DNA of 53,000 nucleotides from Bacteroidaceae bacterium (GTDB lineage: Bacteria > Bacteroidota > Bacteroidia > Bacteroidales > Bacteroidaceae): positions 1-53,000 of the forward strand of contig JAKSLR010000021.1 in assembly GCA_024401095.1 (NCBI GenBank), written 5' to 3'. Position numbers and translations under genes: made by a program. Positions 25,038 through 33,938 of the stretch are shown one piece after another (within the stretch, counting starts at the first letter, position 1; the number at the start of each line of letters is the position of its first letter). The notes under the pieces are model-generated. The model worked only from the letters and a program-made list of their open reading frames with translations, was not told the DNA's origin and did not search any database.

Positions 25038-26165
25038 TTAGTCGTTCAGCATCATTGGCATCAGCAGCATGAGAGTATCCTCGTCATCCTCCTGTTCTGC
25101 TGGTACTATTACACCAGAGCGTGCAGCATCAGCCAGCTCCATCATGATGTCTTCACCGGAAAGGTTGTTCAGGATATCAATGAGGAAGGTTCCCTTGAAA
25201 CCGATGCTGATGTTGTTGCCATTGTATGAGCATGCCAAGTGCTCTTCGGCTGCTGTAGAGAAGTCCAGGTCTTTACCGCTTACGGTCAGCTCATTCTGGG
25301 TGAGTGAAAGCTTGACCAGCCAGATTTCTTCAGCTGCGAATACCAGTACGCGCTTCAATGCGCTGATGAGTGAGTGACGGTTGATGGTCACTACGTATGG
25401 GTTGTCTGTAGGGATGACAGAATTATAATTAGGGAAACGGCCTTCAATGAGTCGGCATACCATCTTGAAACTTTCAGAGCTGAAGGTAGCGTTTCTGCCG
25501 TCAAACTGAATGCCAATCTCGCTTTCATCCTTTCCAATCAGAGACTTCAGCATCTGAGCAGGCTTCTTAGGAAGAACGAAAGATGCCTTCTGGTCGCAAC
25601 GGGTTGACAGGTTGCGGCAACGAACCAGCTTGTGGCCGTCGGTAGCTACGATGGTCAGGTCCTCTGTGTTGATATCAAAGAAGATACCGTTCATGACAGG
25701 ACGAAGTGTATCGTCGGAAGCAGCAAACAAGGTGCGAGAAATGGAATCCAGCAGAACCTTTGACTTCACATTCAGGCTTACGATATTGTCGTTGTTCAAA
25801 GAAACAGGCTGTGGGTAGTCGTCTCCATGCTGTGCGATAAGGCTGTAATGACCGTTCTGGTATTCAATGGTCATCTCCATGGTGTTGAGGTCTAACTCAA
25901 AAGTGATAGGCTGCTCAGAGATGTCCTTCAATGCTTCCAGGATCTTCTTGGAATTCATGGCGAAGCAACCGTTTTCGCTGCTTTCTACCAGTTCGATGGT
26001 AGCAGTGAGGGTGGTCTCGCTGTCAGAAGCTGTAACCTTGAGCTGATTGTCTTTCACAACGAAAAGGAAACAGTCCAGAATGGCTAGTGAATTCTTAGGG
26101 CTTACTACACGTCCGATAGCCTGTAACTGGCTATAAAGGGCCTTGCTTGAAACTACAAATTTCAT
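25038..26165 (-). CDS. dnaN: DNA polymerase III beta sliding clamp
   Basis: Ring-shaped processivity clamp of 375 residues with the three-fold repeated clamp domains. Recognisable segments include KFVVSSKALYSQLQAIGRVV at the start, the second domain (SRTLFAASDDTLRPVMNGIFFD), and the domain-three FKGTFLIDILNNLSGEDIMMEL. The C-terminus is LLLMPMMLND, matching the MPM[R/M] end that forms the binding pocket. It heads a (-) strand operon with the exonuclease, recN, rlmB and the TPR gene. The start lies 40 bases downstream of a -7 box. Confidence 0.95.
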   Translation of the reverse strand: MKFVVSSKALYSQLQAIGRVVSPKNSLAILDCFLFVVKDNQLKVTASDSETTLTATIELVESSENGCFAMNSKKILEALKDISEQPITFELDLNTMEMTIEYQNGHYSLIAQHGDDYPQPVSLNNDNIVSLNVKSKVLLDSISRTLFAASDDTLRPVMNGIFFDINTEDLTIVATDGHKLVRCRNLSTRCDQKASFVLPKKPAQMLKSLIGKDESEIGIQFDGRNATFSSESFKMVCRLIEGRFPNYNSVIPTDNPYVVTINRHSLISALKRVLVFAAEEIWLVKLSLTQNELTVSGKDLDFSTAAEEHLACSYNGNNISIGFKGTFLIDILNNLSGEDIMMELADAARSGVIVPAEQEDDEDTLMLLMPMMLND

Positions 26166-26204
26166 GGTTTTATTTCAGTTTTTATAATTATTCTATATAC
26201 GCTA

Positions 26205-26212
26205 CAAAAGTA
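26205..26212 (-). promoter_or_regulatory. -7 box TACTTTTG of dnaN operon
   Basis: On the minus strand TACTTTTG lies 40 bases upstream of the dnaN ATG. No convincing -33 TTTG is seen. The only promoter candidate between dnaN and the divergent DUF3127 gene. Confidence 0.5.
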
Positions 26213-26305
26213 CGAAAAAAGAAAGACATGTGAGAAAAAAGTCTTTGGAAAATTCGTGCATTAAATACTTATTTACTAATTTCGCACCGAAATTAAAGAT
26301 TTATT

Positions 26306-26671
26306 ATGGAACTAAGTGGAAAAATCATTGCCGTTCTGGAGAAGAGAGGCGGCGTTGCCAAGGCTACAGGTAATCCTTGGTCTGTTCAGTCATATGTGTT
26401 GGAGACTCACGAGCAGTATCCTCGCAAGATGTGTTTTGAAGTATTCGGTGAAGACAAGATAGCTCAGTTTAATATTCAGGCTGGTGAAGAGGTTACCGTA
26501 TCATTTGATATTGATGCGCGTGAATACCAGGGTCGCTGGTTCAACTCTATCCGTGCATGGAAGATTGACCGCCCTCAACCAGAGGCTCAGCCTATGGCTT
26601 CTCCAATTCCTCCTATGGATCTGCCACCAGTAGATTTCGGCAGTGGTCCTACAGACGACCTCCCATTTTAA
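26306..26671 (+). CDS. DUF3127 OB-fold-like protein with SSB-type C-terminal tail
   Basis: A 121-residue protein of the Bacteroidetes DUF3127 family, probably OB-fold (MELSGKIIAVLEKRGGVAKATG, then VTVSFDIDAREYQGRWFNS..AWKI, typical of SSB-like proteins). After residue 90 comes a Pro-rich disordered stretch, and the chain ends in FGSGPTDDLPF. DDLPF is very close to the conserved acidic tip of bacterial SSB (DDDIPF/DDDLPF), which recruits repair and replication partners. This suggests a single-strand DNA-binding or SSB-like role. It is monocistronic, divergent from dnaN, and ends at a strong terminator shared with rho. Confidence 0.85.
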   Translation: MELSGKIIAVLEKRGGVAKATGNPWSVQSYVLETHEQYPRKMCFEVFGEDKIAQFNIQAGEEVTVSFDIDAREYQGRWFNSIRAWKIDRPQPEAQPMASPIPPMDLPPVDFGSGPTDDLPF

Positions 26672-26690
26672 GAGAGTAGATGATAGAAAC

Positions 26691-26740
26691 AAATAACCCC
26701 GGAAGATCATTTCAACGTCTTCCGGGGTTATTTCTTTTTA
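26691..26740. terminator. Bidirectional terminator between DUF3127 gene and rho
   Basis: Sixteen-bp stem (AAATAACCCCGGAAGA at 26691-26706 and its complement at 26718-26733), 11-base loop, T-rich tail to 26740 and A-rich flank on the other side. Serves both convergent genes. Confidence 0.9.
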
Positions 26741-26748
26741 TTTATAGA

Positions 26749-28554
26749 TTAAGAGTTCATGGTGAGGAAGAACTCCTCGTTATCTCTTGTGTTCTCTAGT
26801 CGTTTCTGAAGTTCTGTCATTGCTTCCAGTGGGTTCATGTCTGACAGGAACTTACGCAGGATCCACATGCGGTCAAGTGTTTGCTTATCATGCAACAAGT
26901 CGTCTCTTCGTGTACTTGAAGCCACCAGGTTGACAGCAGGGAAAATACGTTTGTTGGCCAGTGCTCTGTCCAGCTGAAGTTCCATGTTACCAGTACCCTT
27001 GAATTCCTCAAAGATGACATCGTCCATCTTACTTCCGGTTTCTGTCAGTGCTGTGGCTATAATGGTCAGAGAACCACCGTTTTCAATGTTTCTTGCTGCA
27101 CCAAAGAATCGCTTTGGTTTATGCAGGGCATTGGCATCTACACCACCGGAAAGAACCTTGCCGGATGCAGGAGATACAGTGTTGTATGCACGTGCCAATC
27201 GGGTAATGGAATCCAGGAAGATCACGACATCGTGTCCACACTCTACCATTCTCTTTGCTTTTTCTAGCACAATTCCTGCAATTTTCACGTGACGTTCTGC
27301 AGGTTCGTCAAAGGTAGAGGCAATGACTTCGGCATTTACGGTACGCGCCATGTCGGTAACTTCCTCTGGACGTTCGTCTATCAGCAGCATCATCAGATAG
27401 GCTTCCGGGTGATTGGCTGCAATAGCGTTAGCAATGTCCTTCATCAAAATGGTCTTACCGGTTTTTGGCTGTGCTACAATGAGCGCGCGCTGACCTTTTC
27501 CTATAGGAGCAAATAGATCCACTACACGGGCAGATAAGCTGGTGCCAGGCTGTCCGCAGAGTTGGAATTTCTCATCTGGGAAGAGTGGAGTAAGGTGTTC
27601 AAAAGGAATACGGTCTCTTACTATTTCAGGCGATTTGCCGTTGATGCTGTTTACCTTTACCAGTGGGAAGTATTTTTCATTTTCCTTTGGTGGTCGAATT
27701 GGGCCTTCTACCACATCACCGGTCTGCAGTCCGTAAAGCTTAATCTGTGACTGGCTCACATAGATGTCGTCTGGTGAAGAAAGGTAGTTGTAGTCAGAAG
27801 AACGCAGGAAACCGTAGCCGTCAGGCATAATCTCCAGAACGCCGTCTCCAGTAATGATGTTATCGAACTCGATGGCAGGATCAGGCTTTGGCTCTGGCTT
27901 TTTGGCAGGTACTATAATATCCTCAATAGGCTTCATCTCCTCATCGGCAGGTTCCTCTGGCAATTCATTTTCTGATAGAACCTCCGCTCTTTTTCCTTCT
28001 TTTGGCAGTTCGCTCTCGAAACGTGCCAGGAAGTCCATTGGAGAAAGGATCTTGCCCGTATTTGAAGATGGAAGGTCTTCTATAGGAATAAAGGTATTGA
28101 CATCTTGTACCAAGGTTGGTTCTGGTTCTGTTTTTTCTTCTGCCTTTTGAACCTTACTTTTCTTCTTTGCAGCAGGCTTTTCCTTTGCGGCAGCCTTAGA
28201 GGTTTCTTTTTTTGATTTGGTCTCCTTGGCTCCCTTTGTCTCAGGAACAGGTGCAGGCTCTGGAGTAGGCTCTGGCTTTACGTCGTCTGCTGGTGCTGCA
28301 ATGGGATTTGTGGCTGCAGCTTCAGCCTTGGCTGTATTTTCGGCGGTTACAGATACTGCCTTGCGTACAATGCGCTTTCTTTTTGCCACAGGTTCTGCAG
28401 CAGGAATCTTGCTCGAAGCTTCTGCCTGAACATCCAGTATTTCGTAGATGATCTTGTCCTTGGCCATCTTTGTTGTAACCTTTGCATTCAGCTCCTTGGC
28501 AATTACCTGAAGTTCTGCAACGGTCTTATTTTCTAATTCTGTCTTATTGTACAT
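26749..28554 (-). CDS. rho: Transcription termination factor Rho with long disordered insert
   Basis: Hexameric RNA helicase ending transcription. The ATG at 28554 ([16 protein letters not shown]) gives 601 residues; the open frame extends to 28689 but that part is not Rho-like. Residues 1-45 are the Rho N-terminal (SAP-like) helical domain. Residues 46-230 are a low-complexity, Ala/Lys/Pro/Glu-rich, probably disordered insert. From 236 the cold-shock-like RNA-binding domain begins ([17 protein letters not shown]), followed by the RecA-type ATPase with Walker A QPKTGKT and Walker [15 protein letters not shown]. In Bacteroides such an insert has been reported to drive phase separation of Rho. 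The promoter candidate lies 125 bases upstream. Confidence 0.95.
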   Translation of the reverse strand: MYNKTELENKTVAELQVIAKELNAKVTTKMAKDKIIYEILDVQAEASSKIPAAEPVAKRKRIVRKAVSVTAENTAKAEAAATNPIAAPADDVKPEPTPEPAPVPETKGAKETKSKKETSKAAAKEKPAAKKKSKVQKAEEKTEPEPTLVQDVNTFIPIEDLPSSNTGKILSPMDFLARFESELPKEGKRAEVLSENELPEEPADEEMKPIEDIIVPAKKPEPKPDPAIEFDNIITGDGVLEIMPDGYGFLRSSDYNYLSSPDDIYVSQSQIKLYGLQTGDVVEGPIRPPKENEKYFPLVKVNSINGKSPEIVRDRIPFEHLTPLFPDEKFQLCGQPGTSLSARVVDLFAPIGKGQRALIVAQPKTGKTILMKDIANAIAANHPEAYLMMLLIDERPEEVTDMARTVNAEVIASTFDEPAERHVKIAGIVLEKAKRMVECGHDVVIFLDSITRLARAYNTVSPASGKVLSGGVDANALHKPKRFFGAARNIENGGSLTIIATALTETGSKMDDVIFEEFKGTGNMELQLDRALANKRIFPAVNLVASSTRRDDLLHDKQTLDRMWILRKFLSDMNPLEAMTELQKRLENTRDNEEFFLTMNS

Positions 28555-28676
28555 ATTGTGGATACATGATATTGCTTGACATGGCATAGCCATGATGAGT
28601 GCAATAATAGTTTTTAAAAAAAGTCTTTTGATGATTTTTACCCCAAAATAGGGCTTGAGATGTTTATTTGATGATG

Positions 28677-28684
28677 CAAATATA
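28677..28684 (-). promoter_or_regulatory. -7 box TATATTTG of rho
   Basis: TATATTTG on the minus strand. A start about 7 bases further on would give a leader of about 115 bases before the rho ATG (28554), unusually long for this window and a possible site of Rho autoregulation. No clear -33. Confidence 0.45.
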
Positions 28685-28783
28685 GTCATATTTTTCTATT
28701 TTCTCACTTTTTGGGTTGAAAAAACTCATTTGTGCCGTTTTTTTTCTAATTTTACCCAATGTTTACAAAGTAATGATATATTT

Positions 28784-29605
28784 ATGAAAAAATTCATTTC
28801 CCCATACGGATGGTTTTCCATCGAATATCCCGATACCTGGTACGAGTTTGAAGACGAAGAGGGTAGTTTTCTTTTCTACAATCCGAATAAGTGGACTGGT
28901 AACCTTCGTGTGTCAGCGTTCAAGGATGAATCCCACAATTACGCCAAGCAAATGATGCATGAGGAACTGAACGGTTTCCCTGGTGCCTGCATGAAGAAAA
29001 TAGGACCTTGGGAAGTTGTAGCTTCTTCTGAGCAGTTCCAGGAAGAAGGTCGTTCTTATGTCAGCTATACATATCTCATGGGTGTGGGTAATACCGTGGT
29101 GGAATTTTCTTTCACGGTTTCCAAGGGTATTGCACCTAAGGAAGCAGAGCAGGTAGTGGCTTCGCTTGTCATACGCGACGAGAAGAAGCGCTTGCCTAAG
29201 GAAATTATTCCGGTTCGTGTTTGGGAAATCCATCAGGTGGACGAAGCTTTCGACTGGGTAACCAAGACCATCAAAAAGAGTCAGAAGAAGGATTTTACAG
29301 GTAGTTTTGAGGACCTGGAACGCCTGCAGCAATTCATTGATAGTGGGATGTATTCTCCAGGACAGCGTGAAACCTGGGAAGCCGTTGGTATTGCCTTTGG
29401 TGTAATTCTTATCAACGAGATGGATGGCATGGATTGGGTAACAGTTGTAGATGGACGTAAGGAATATCCTGCGCTTCAGTTTGATGGCACCGATTTTTAC
29501 CTGGAACCGATGAAATTCCTGTCGGATAAGATGAAAAACGAGGGGACATGTAACTTGTTGGAAAAGTTTAATGCCATCAAGGCAGAAATCGAGGCGAAAC
29601 TCTGA
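28784..29605 (+). CDS. DUF3805/DUF3806-like protein
   Basis: A 273-residue cytoplasmic protein of unknown function. The ATG at 28784 (MKKFISPYGWFSIEYPDTWYE) is the first sensible start. Residues 1-130 resemble DUF3805 (PsbP/Mog1-like, recognisable by the FSIEYPDTWYEFED opening). Residues 145-265 resemble DUF3806 (GIAFGVILINEMDGMDWVTVVDGR...PALQFDGTD). No catalytic motif is seen. Its stop overlaps the ATG of the ABC-F gene by 1 base (TGATG), suggesting coupling. Family calls are by pattern from memory. Confidence 0.7.
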   Translation: MKKFISPYGWFSIEYPDTWYEFEDEEGSFLFYNPNKWTGNLRVSAFKDESHNYAKQMMHEELNGFPGACMKKIGPWEVVASSEQFQEEGRSYVSYTYLMGVGNTVVEFSFTVSKGIAPKEAEQVVASLVIRDEKKRLPKEIIPVRVWEIHQVDEAFDWVTKTIKKSQKKDFTGSFEDLERLQQFIDSGMYSPGQRETWEAVGIAFGVILINEMDGMDWVTVVDGRKEYPALQFDGTDFYLEPMKFLSDKMKNEGTCNLLEKFNAIKAEIEAKL

Positions 29606-31488
29606 TGGCTGCTGTTAATCCATACTTGCAGGTAGAAGGGCTGGTCAAATCGTTTGGCGACCTTGTCCTTTTCGATAACCTGTCGTTTGGCATTGCCGAA
29701 GGACAGCGTGTGGGTCTTATCGCCAAGAACGGAACCGGAAAGACCACCCTTTTGAATATCCTCTCTGGTAAGGAAGGAAAAGATGGGGGAACGGTGATTT
29801 ACAGGAACGACCTTCGGGTGGGATATCTGGAACAGACTCCAGTTTATCCAGAAGAGTTGTCTGTCATAGAGGCATGTTTCTTCCACGGTAATGAGGTGAC
29901 CGAAGTCATCAAGGCCTACGAGCGATGCATGGAGACGCCAGGAAACCCTGGACTCGACCATCTGCTGGAAGAAATGGAACGTACCAAGGCGTGGGACTAC
30001 GAACAGCGTGCCAAGCAGATTCTCTCTCAGCTGAAGATTACAAATTTTGAACAGAAGATAGGGCACCTGTCAGGTGGTCAGCTCAAGCGTGTGGCATTGG
30101 CCAATGTCCTTATTATGGAACCTGACCTGCTCATTCTGGACGAGCCTACCAACCACTTGGACCTGGAAATGGTGGAGTGGCTGGAGGATTACCTGCATCG
30201 GGGAAACCTGAGTCTGCTCATGGTAACACACGACCGTTATTTCCTGGATCGTGTGTGCAATGAGATCTATGAGATAGACGACCGCCAGATCTATACGTAC
30301 AAAGGCAATTACAGTTATTACCTGGAAAAGCGTCAGGAACGCATCGATGCCTTGAATACAGAAATAGCCCGTGCCAATAACCTGTACCGCACAGAACTGG
30401 ATTGGATGCGTCGTATGCCGCAGGCTCGCGGACATAAGGCCCGCTACCGTGAAGAGGCTTTCTATGAGTTGGAAAAGGTGGCCAAGCAGCATATCAATAC
30501 AGACAATGTGCAGCTCAACATGAAGGGCTCTTATATCGGCAATAAGATCTTTGAAGCTGATCACTTGTGCAAGTCTTTCGGTGATAAAAAAATACTGGAT
30601 GATTTCAACTATATCTTCTCCCGTTATGAGAAGATGGGTATCATTGGAAACAACGGTACAGGAAAATCTACATTCATCAAGATTCTGCAAGGCTATGTAC
30701 CGCTGGATTCCGGTAATCTGGAGATTGGTGAGACCGTGCGTTTCGGCTACTATTCTCAGGAAGGCCTTCAGTTCAAGGAGGACCAGAAGGTCATCGATGT
30801 GATTACCGACATCGCCGATTACATAGACATGGGAGATGGACATCGCCTGACTGCCATGCAGCTGCTGCAGCATTTCCTGTTCTCTCCGGAAAAGCAGCAT
30901 ACTTATGTCTATAAGCTCAGTGGAGGCGAGAAAAGACGACTGTACCTGTGTACCGTGCTCATGCATAATCCGAACTTCCTGGTGCTGGATGAGCCTACGA
31001 ACGATTTGGACATCGTAACCCTGCAGATTCTGGAAGATTACCTGCAGCACTTCAAGGGCTGTGTCATTGTGGTCAGTCACGACCGCTATTTCATGGACAA
31101 GGTAGTGGATCACCTCATGATCTTCAATGGTGAGGGCGACATCCGAGATTTCCCCGGAAACTACACCGAATACCGTGGGTGGAAAGATGCCAAGCAACAG
31201 GCAGAAAAGGCCCGTAGCAGCCAGCAGAAAGCCTCTGCAGACGCTGCGCCGAAGAAAGTACGTCTGAATGACAAGCGCAAGATGTCTTTCAAGGAAAAGC
31301 AGGAATATGCCCAACTGGAAAAAGAGATTGCTGCACTGGAAGAGGAGAAGCAGCAGATAGAAGCTGCCCTATGTGGTGGCGTAAGTGATGTAGATGAAAT
31401 TACCCGTTTGAGCAAACGCTTGCCAGAGCTTAACAATGAACTGGACGAGAAGAGCATGCGTTGGCTGGAACTGGCAGAAATGGAATAA
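29605..31488 (+). CDS. uup: ABC-F ATPase, Uup type
   Basis: Cytoplasmic tandem ABC ATPase of 627 residues with no TM segments. Both halves have complete motifs: Walker A IAKNGTGKTT and GNNGTGKST; signatures HLSGGQLKRVALA and KLSGGEKRRLYL; Walker B LLILDEPTNHLD and FLVLDEPTNDLD. The linker (about 230-310) and a C-terminal coiled coil (about 555-625, KKVRLNDKRKMSFKEKQEYA) are typical of Uup. Acts on the ribosome and/or on DNA branch migration in other species. Overlaps the upstream gene by 1 base; the thioredoxin lipoprotein follows after 14 bp. Confidence 0.9.
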   Translation: MAAVNPYLQVEGLVKSFGDLVLFDNLSFGIAEGQRVGLIAKNGTGKTTLLNILSGKEGKDGGTVIYRNDLRVGYLEQTPVYPEELSVIEACFFHGNEVTEVIKAYERCMETPGNPGLDHLLEEMERTKAWDYEQRAKQILSQLKITNFEQKIGHLSGGQLKRVALANVLIMEPDLLILDEPTNHLDLEMVEWLEDYLHRGNLSLLMVTHDRYFLDRVCNEIYEIDDRQIYTYKGNYSYYLEKRQERIDALNTEIARANNLYRTELDWMRRMPQARGHKARYREEAFYELEKVAKQHINTDNVQLNMKGSYIGNKIFEADHLCKSFGDKKILDDFNYIFSRYEKMGIIGNNGTGKSTFIKILQGYVPLDSGNLEIGETVRFGYYSQEGLQFKEDQKVIDVITDIADYIDMGDGHRLTAMQLLQHFLFSPEKQHTYVYKLSGGEKRRLYLCTVLMHNPNFLVLDEPTNDLDIVTLQILEDYLQHFKGCVIVVSHDRYFMDKVVDHLMIFNGEGDIRDFPGNYTEYRGWKDAKQQAEKARSSQQKASADAAPKKVRLNDKRKMSFKEKQEYAQLEKEIAALEEEKQQIEAALCGGVSDVDEITRLSKRLPELNNELDEKSMRWLELAEME

Positions 31489-31502
31489 AACACGTAAACA
31501 AC

Positions 31503-31985
31503 ATGAAAAAACTTTATGTATTAGCTTTTGCTACTCTTGCTCTGCTGGCAGCATGCAAGGTAAATCAGGAAAATGCCACCGTACAGGAAGAAACTGTTAC
31601 AGAGATTGCTGAGCAGCAGCCTGCAGTCCAGCAGCTGGTGAAAGTGCTGACCGAGGATCAGTTCATTCTGGCTGTGGCCGACTATACGGGTGATAAAAGC
31701 ACCTATAAAGGTTCTAAGCCTTGTGTCATTGATTTCTATGCCGATTGGTGTGGACCTTGCAAACGTCTTTCTCCGCTGGTAGAGGCTATGGCAGAGAAAT
31801 ACCAGGATCAGGTATTTTTCTATAAGGTAGATGTAGATGCTGCTCCAGACTTGGCAGCAGCCTATGGTATCAGCAGCATTCCTTGCCTTTTCTTCTGTGC
31901 CAATGGCAAGATGACTAACACTGTAGGTCTTCTTCCTGAAGAAATGCTGGAAGAACAGATTTTAAAGCTGTTGGAAACAAAATAA
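31503..31985 (+). CDS. Thioredoxin-fold lipoprotein
   Basis: A 160-residue exported thioredoxin. The ATG at 31503 gives a lipoprotein signal peptide (MKKLYVLAFATLALLAAC) with Cys18 as the lipidation site (LAAC). The thioredoxin active site DWCGPC has Cys83 and Cys86, followed by the cis-Pro region GISSIPCLFF. Expected in the periplasm or attached to a membrane, reducing or forming disulphides in envelope proteins. A frame running back to 31461 overlaps uup and is not the start. The gene ends at a terminator. Confidence 0.92.
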   Translation: MKKLYVLAFATLALLAACKVNQENATVQEETVTEIAEQQPAVQQLVKVLTEDQFILAVADYTGDKSTYKGSKPCVIDFYADWCGPCKRLSPLVEAMAEKYQDQVFFYKVDVDAAPDLAAAYGISSIPCLFFCANGKMTNTVGLLPEEMLEEQILKLLETK

Positions 31986-31990
31986 AAAAA

Positions 31991-32021
31991 CAGGCTCACC
32001 AGAACGGTGAGCCCTTTTTTT
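31991..32021. terminator. Terminator between thioredoxin gene and metY
   Basis: Eight-bp GC-rich stem (GGCTCACC at 31993-32000 and its complement at 32006-32013), 5-base loop, T run to about 32021; the A run before it lets it work for metY on the minus strand too. Confidence 0.88.
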
Positions 32022-32022
32022 A

Positions 32023-33312
32023 TTAAATCTTTTCCAGTGCCTGGCTCAGGTCAGCCAGAATATCTTCTATGTGCTCCACACCAATGCTCAGTCGAACGGT
32101 ACTTGGCGTAATATGCTGCTGTGCCAGTTCTTCTGGGGTCATCTGGCTGTGGGTGGTGGTATAAGGGTGAATTACCAGCGACTTCACATCCGCTACATTA
32201 GCCAGGAGTGAGAAGATCTGCAGATTGTCAATGAACTTCCAGGCATCATCTTGTGTACCATCTATTTCAAAGGTAAAGATACTTCCGGCACCTTTTGGAT
32301 AATACTTTTCGTAAAGCGCATGGTCTGGGTGAGAAGGGAGTGAAGGGTGACTCACGCTCTTTACCTTAGGGTGTGCTGCCAGGAATTCTACAACCTTGAG
32401 TGCATTTTCCACATGACGCTCAATTCGAAGTGGGAGAGATTCTACACCTTGCAGAAGAATCCATGCATTGATAGGTGAGATGCAGGCACCGGTATCACGT
32501 AGAATCACGGCACGGATACGGGTTACAAAGGCTGCAGCACCTGCTACGTCTGCAAAAATGGCTCCGTGGTAAGAAGGATCTGGCTTAGCTAAAGTAGGAT
32601 ATTTGTCTGCATTTGCCTTGAAGTCGAATTTGCCGCCATCTACAATAACGCCACCCAGTGAAGATCCATGACCGCCAATGAACTTGGTTGCGGAATGTAC
32701 CACTACGTCAGCTCCATGCTCCAAAGGACGGACAATGCAAGGTGTTCCGAAAGTGTTGTCCACAATGAAGAGAATGCCATGCTTATGTGCCACTTCGGCT
32801 ACTGCATCCAGATTGGTTACATCGCTGTTCGGATTTCCGAATGTCTCTGCATAGATTACTTTGGTATTTGGTTGGATGGCAGCTTCCAGAGCATCCAGGT
32901 CATTTACATTGACAATGGTATTTGTTACACCTTGTGTTGAAAGTGTATGAGTAATCAGGTTGAATGAACCGCCATACAGGTTGTCTGCAGCCACAATGTG
33001 GTCACCTGCCTGACATACATTCTGCAGTGCATAAGTTACAGCTGCAGCACCACTGGCTACTGCTAAGGCTGCCACACCCCCTTCCAGGGCAGCTATACGC
33101 TGTTCAAAGATATCCTGGGTAGAGTTAGTCAGACGACCGTAGATATTACCTGCATCTCTAAGTCCGAAACGATCGGCAGCATGCTGGGAGTTTCTGAACA
33201 CATAAGATGTGGTCTGATAAATAGGTACTGCGCGTGAATCGGTTGCAGGATCTGGGTTTTCCTGGCCTACATGAAGTGCCAGAGTCTCAATGTGTAGTTT
33301 GTTCTGTGCCAT
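32023..33312 (-). CDS. metY: O-acetylhomoserine sulfhydrylase / Cys-Met metabolism PLP enzyme
   Basis: PLP enzyme making homocysteine from O-acetylhomoserine and sulphide. The ATG at 33312 gives 429 residues ([20 protein letters not shown]); a longer form from 33333 is possible. Family landmarks: [44 protein letters not shown], and the PLP Lys in [18 protein letters not shown]. It is divergent from an Lrp-family gene, a frequent arrangement for a local regulator of amino acid metabolism. No SAM riboswitch is seen in the very short leader. Confidence 0.9.
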   Translation of the reverse strand: MAQNKLHIETLALHVGQENPDPATDSRAVPIYQTTSYVFRNSQHAADRFGLRDAGNIYGRLTNSTQDIFEQRIAALEGGVAALAVASGAAAVTYALQNVCQAGDHIVAADNLYGGSFNLITHTLSTQGVTNTIVNVNDLDALEAAIQPNTKVIYAETFGNPNSDVTNLDAVAEVAHKHGILFIVDNTFGTPCIVRPLEHGADVVVHSATKFIGGHGSSLGGVIVDGGKFDFKANADKYPTLAKPDPSYHGAIFADVAGAAAFVTRIRAVILRDTGACISPINAWILLQGVESLPLRIERHVENALKVVEFLAAHPKVKSVSHPSLPSHPDHALYEKYYPKGAGSIFTFEIDGTQDDAWKFIDNLQIFSLLANVADVKSLVIHPYTTTHSQMTPEELAQQHITPSTVRLSIGVEHIEDILADLSQALEKI

Positions 33313-33352
33313 AGTCTTTTTTGTTTTATTCATTTTTATTTTTTTCTGCTTG

Positions 33353-33384
33353 CAAAGGTAGCTTATGCAGAAAAACTATCCAAG
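33353..33384 (-). promoter_or_regulatory. Promoter of metY (TACCTTTG, weak -33)
   Basis: TACCTTTG on the minus strand at 33353-33360 with CTTG, one mismatch from TTTG, 20 bp upstream (33381-33384). The leader would be about 35 bases. Confidence 0.6.
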
Positions 33385-33410
33385 AAGATTTAAAAATACA
33401 GAAAAATATG

Positions 33411-33418
33411 TATTTTTG
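33411..33418 (+). promoter_or_regulatory. -7 box TATTTTTG of lrp-family gene
   Basis: TATTTTTG on the plus strand, 40 bases before the ATG at 33459, back to back with the metY promoter so one Lrp site could affect both. Confidence 0.45.
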
Positions 33419-33458
33419 CACCATAAAACATAGAATAATCTTCTAAAAACGAAATAAA

Positions 33459-33938
33459 ATGGCATTCGAAACAGAATCATACCGTCTGGATGAAAAAGAT
33501 CTGGACATTCTCCGTGCCTTACAGCAGGATGCACGTCTTACCAACAAGGAACTGGCTGCCAAGGTACATCTTTCTACCACGCCTACGTACGAACGCGTGA
33601 AACGTTTGGAGCGATTGGGGTACATCAAGCAATATGCTACCATTCTCAATGCAGACAAACTGAACAAAGGTTTTGCCGTTTTCTGTAGTGTCAAGCTTCG
33701 GCGACTGAACAGTGAGATGGCGCTTTCTTTTTGCCAAATGGTGAAGGAGATTCCTGAGGTGACCGAATGCTACAACATTTCCGGTTCCTTTGATTACCTG
33801 CTTCGTATCCAAGCCCCCGACATGAAGTATTACCAGCAGTTTCTTCTGAATGTCATTGGCCGTCATGATAACATTGCTTCTATAGAAAGCACTTTTGTCA
33901 TGGAGGAAATTAAGCATGAGTACAGTGTAAGTGTGTAG
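33459..33938 (+). CDS. Lrp/AsnC family transcription regulator
   Basis: A 159-residue feast/famine regulator. The N-terminal AsnC-type HTH (LDEKDLDILRALQQDARLT, STTPTYERVKRLERLGYI) is followed by the RAM effector-binding domain (about 75-155; VTECYNISGSFDYLLRIQ). It faces metY across a 146-bp divergent region, so metY is the most likely target and methionine or a related amino acid a likely effector (inference). Confidence 0.92.
   Translation: MAFETESYRLDEKDLDILRALQQDARLTNKELAAKVHLSTTPTYERVKRLERLGYIKQYATILNADKLNKGFAVFCSVKLRRLNSEMALSFCQMVKEIPEVTECYNISGSFDYLLRIQAPDMKYYQQFLLNVIGRHDNIASIESTFVMEEIKHEYSVSV

Noticed and set aside
28555..28689. N-terminal extension of rho to 28689
   Set aside because: The extra residues are hydrophobic and unlike Rho, and the stretch contains the promoter candidate.
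30070..31314. 414-codon open frame on the minus strand inside uup
   Set aside because: Fully antisense to a well-conserved ABC-F gene; composition (Ile/His/Val rich) is that of a shadow frame.
33313..33458. SAM riboswitch in front of metY
   Set aside because: The leader from the likely promoter to the ATG is only about 35 bases, too short, and no SAM-type structure is seen.
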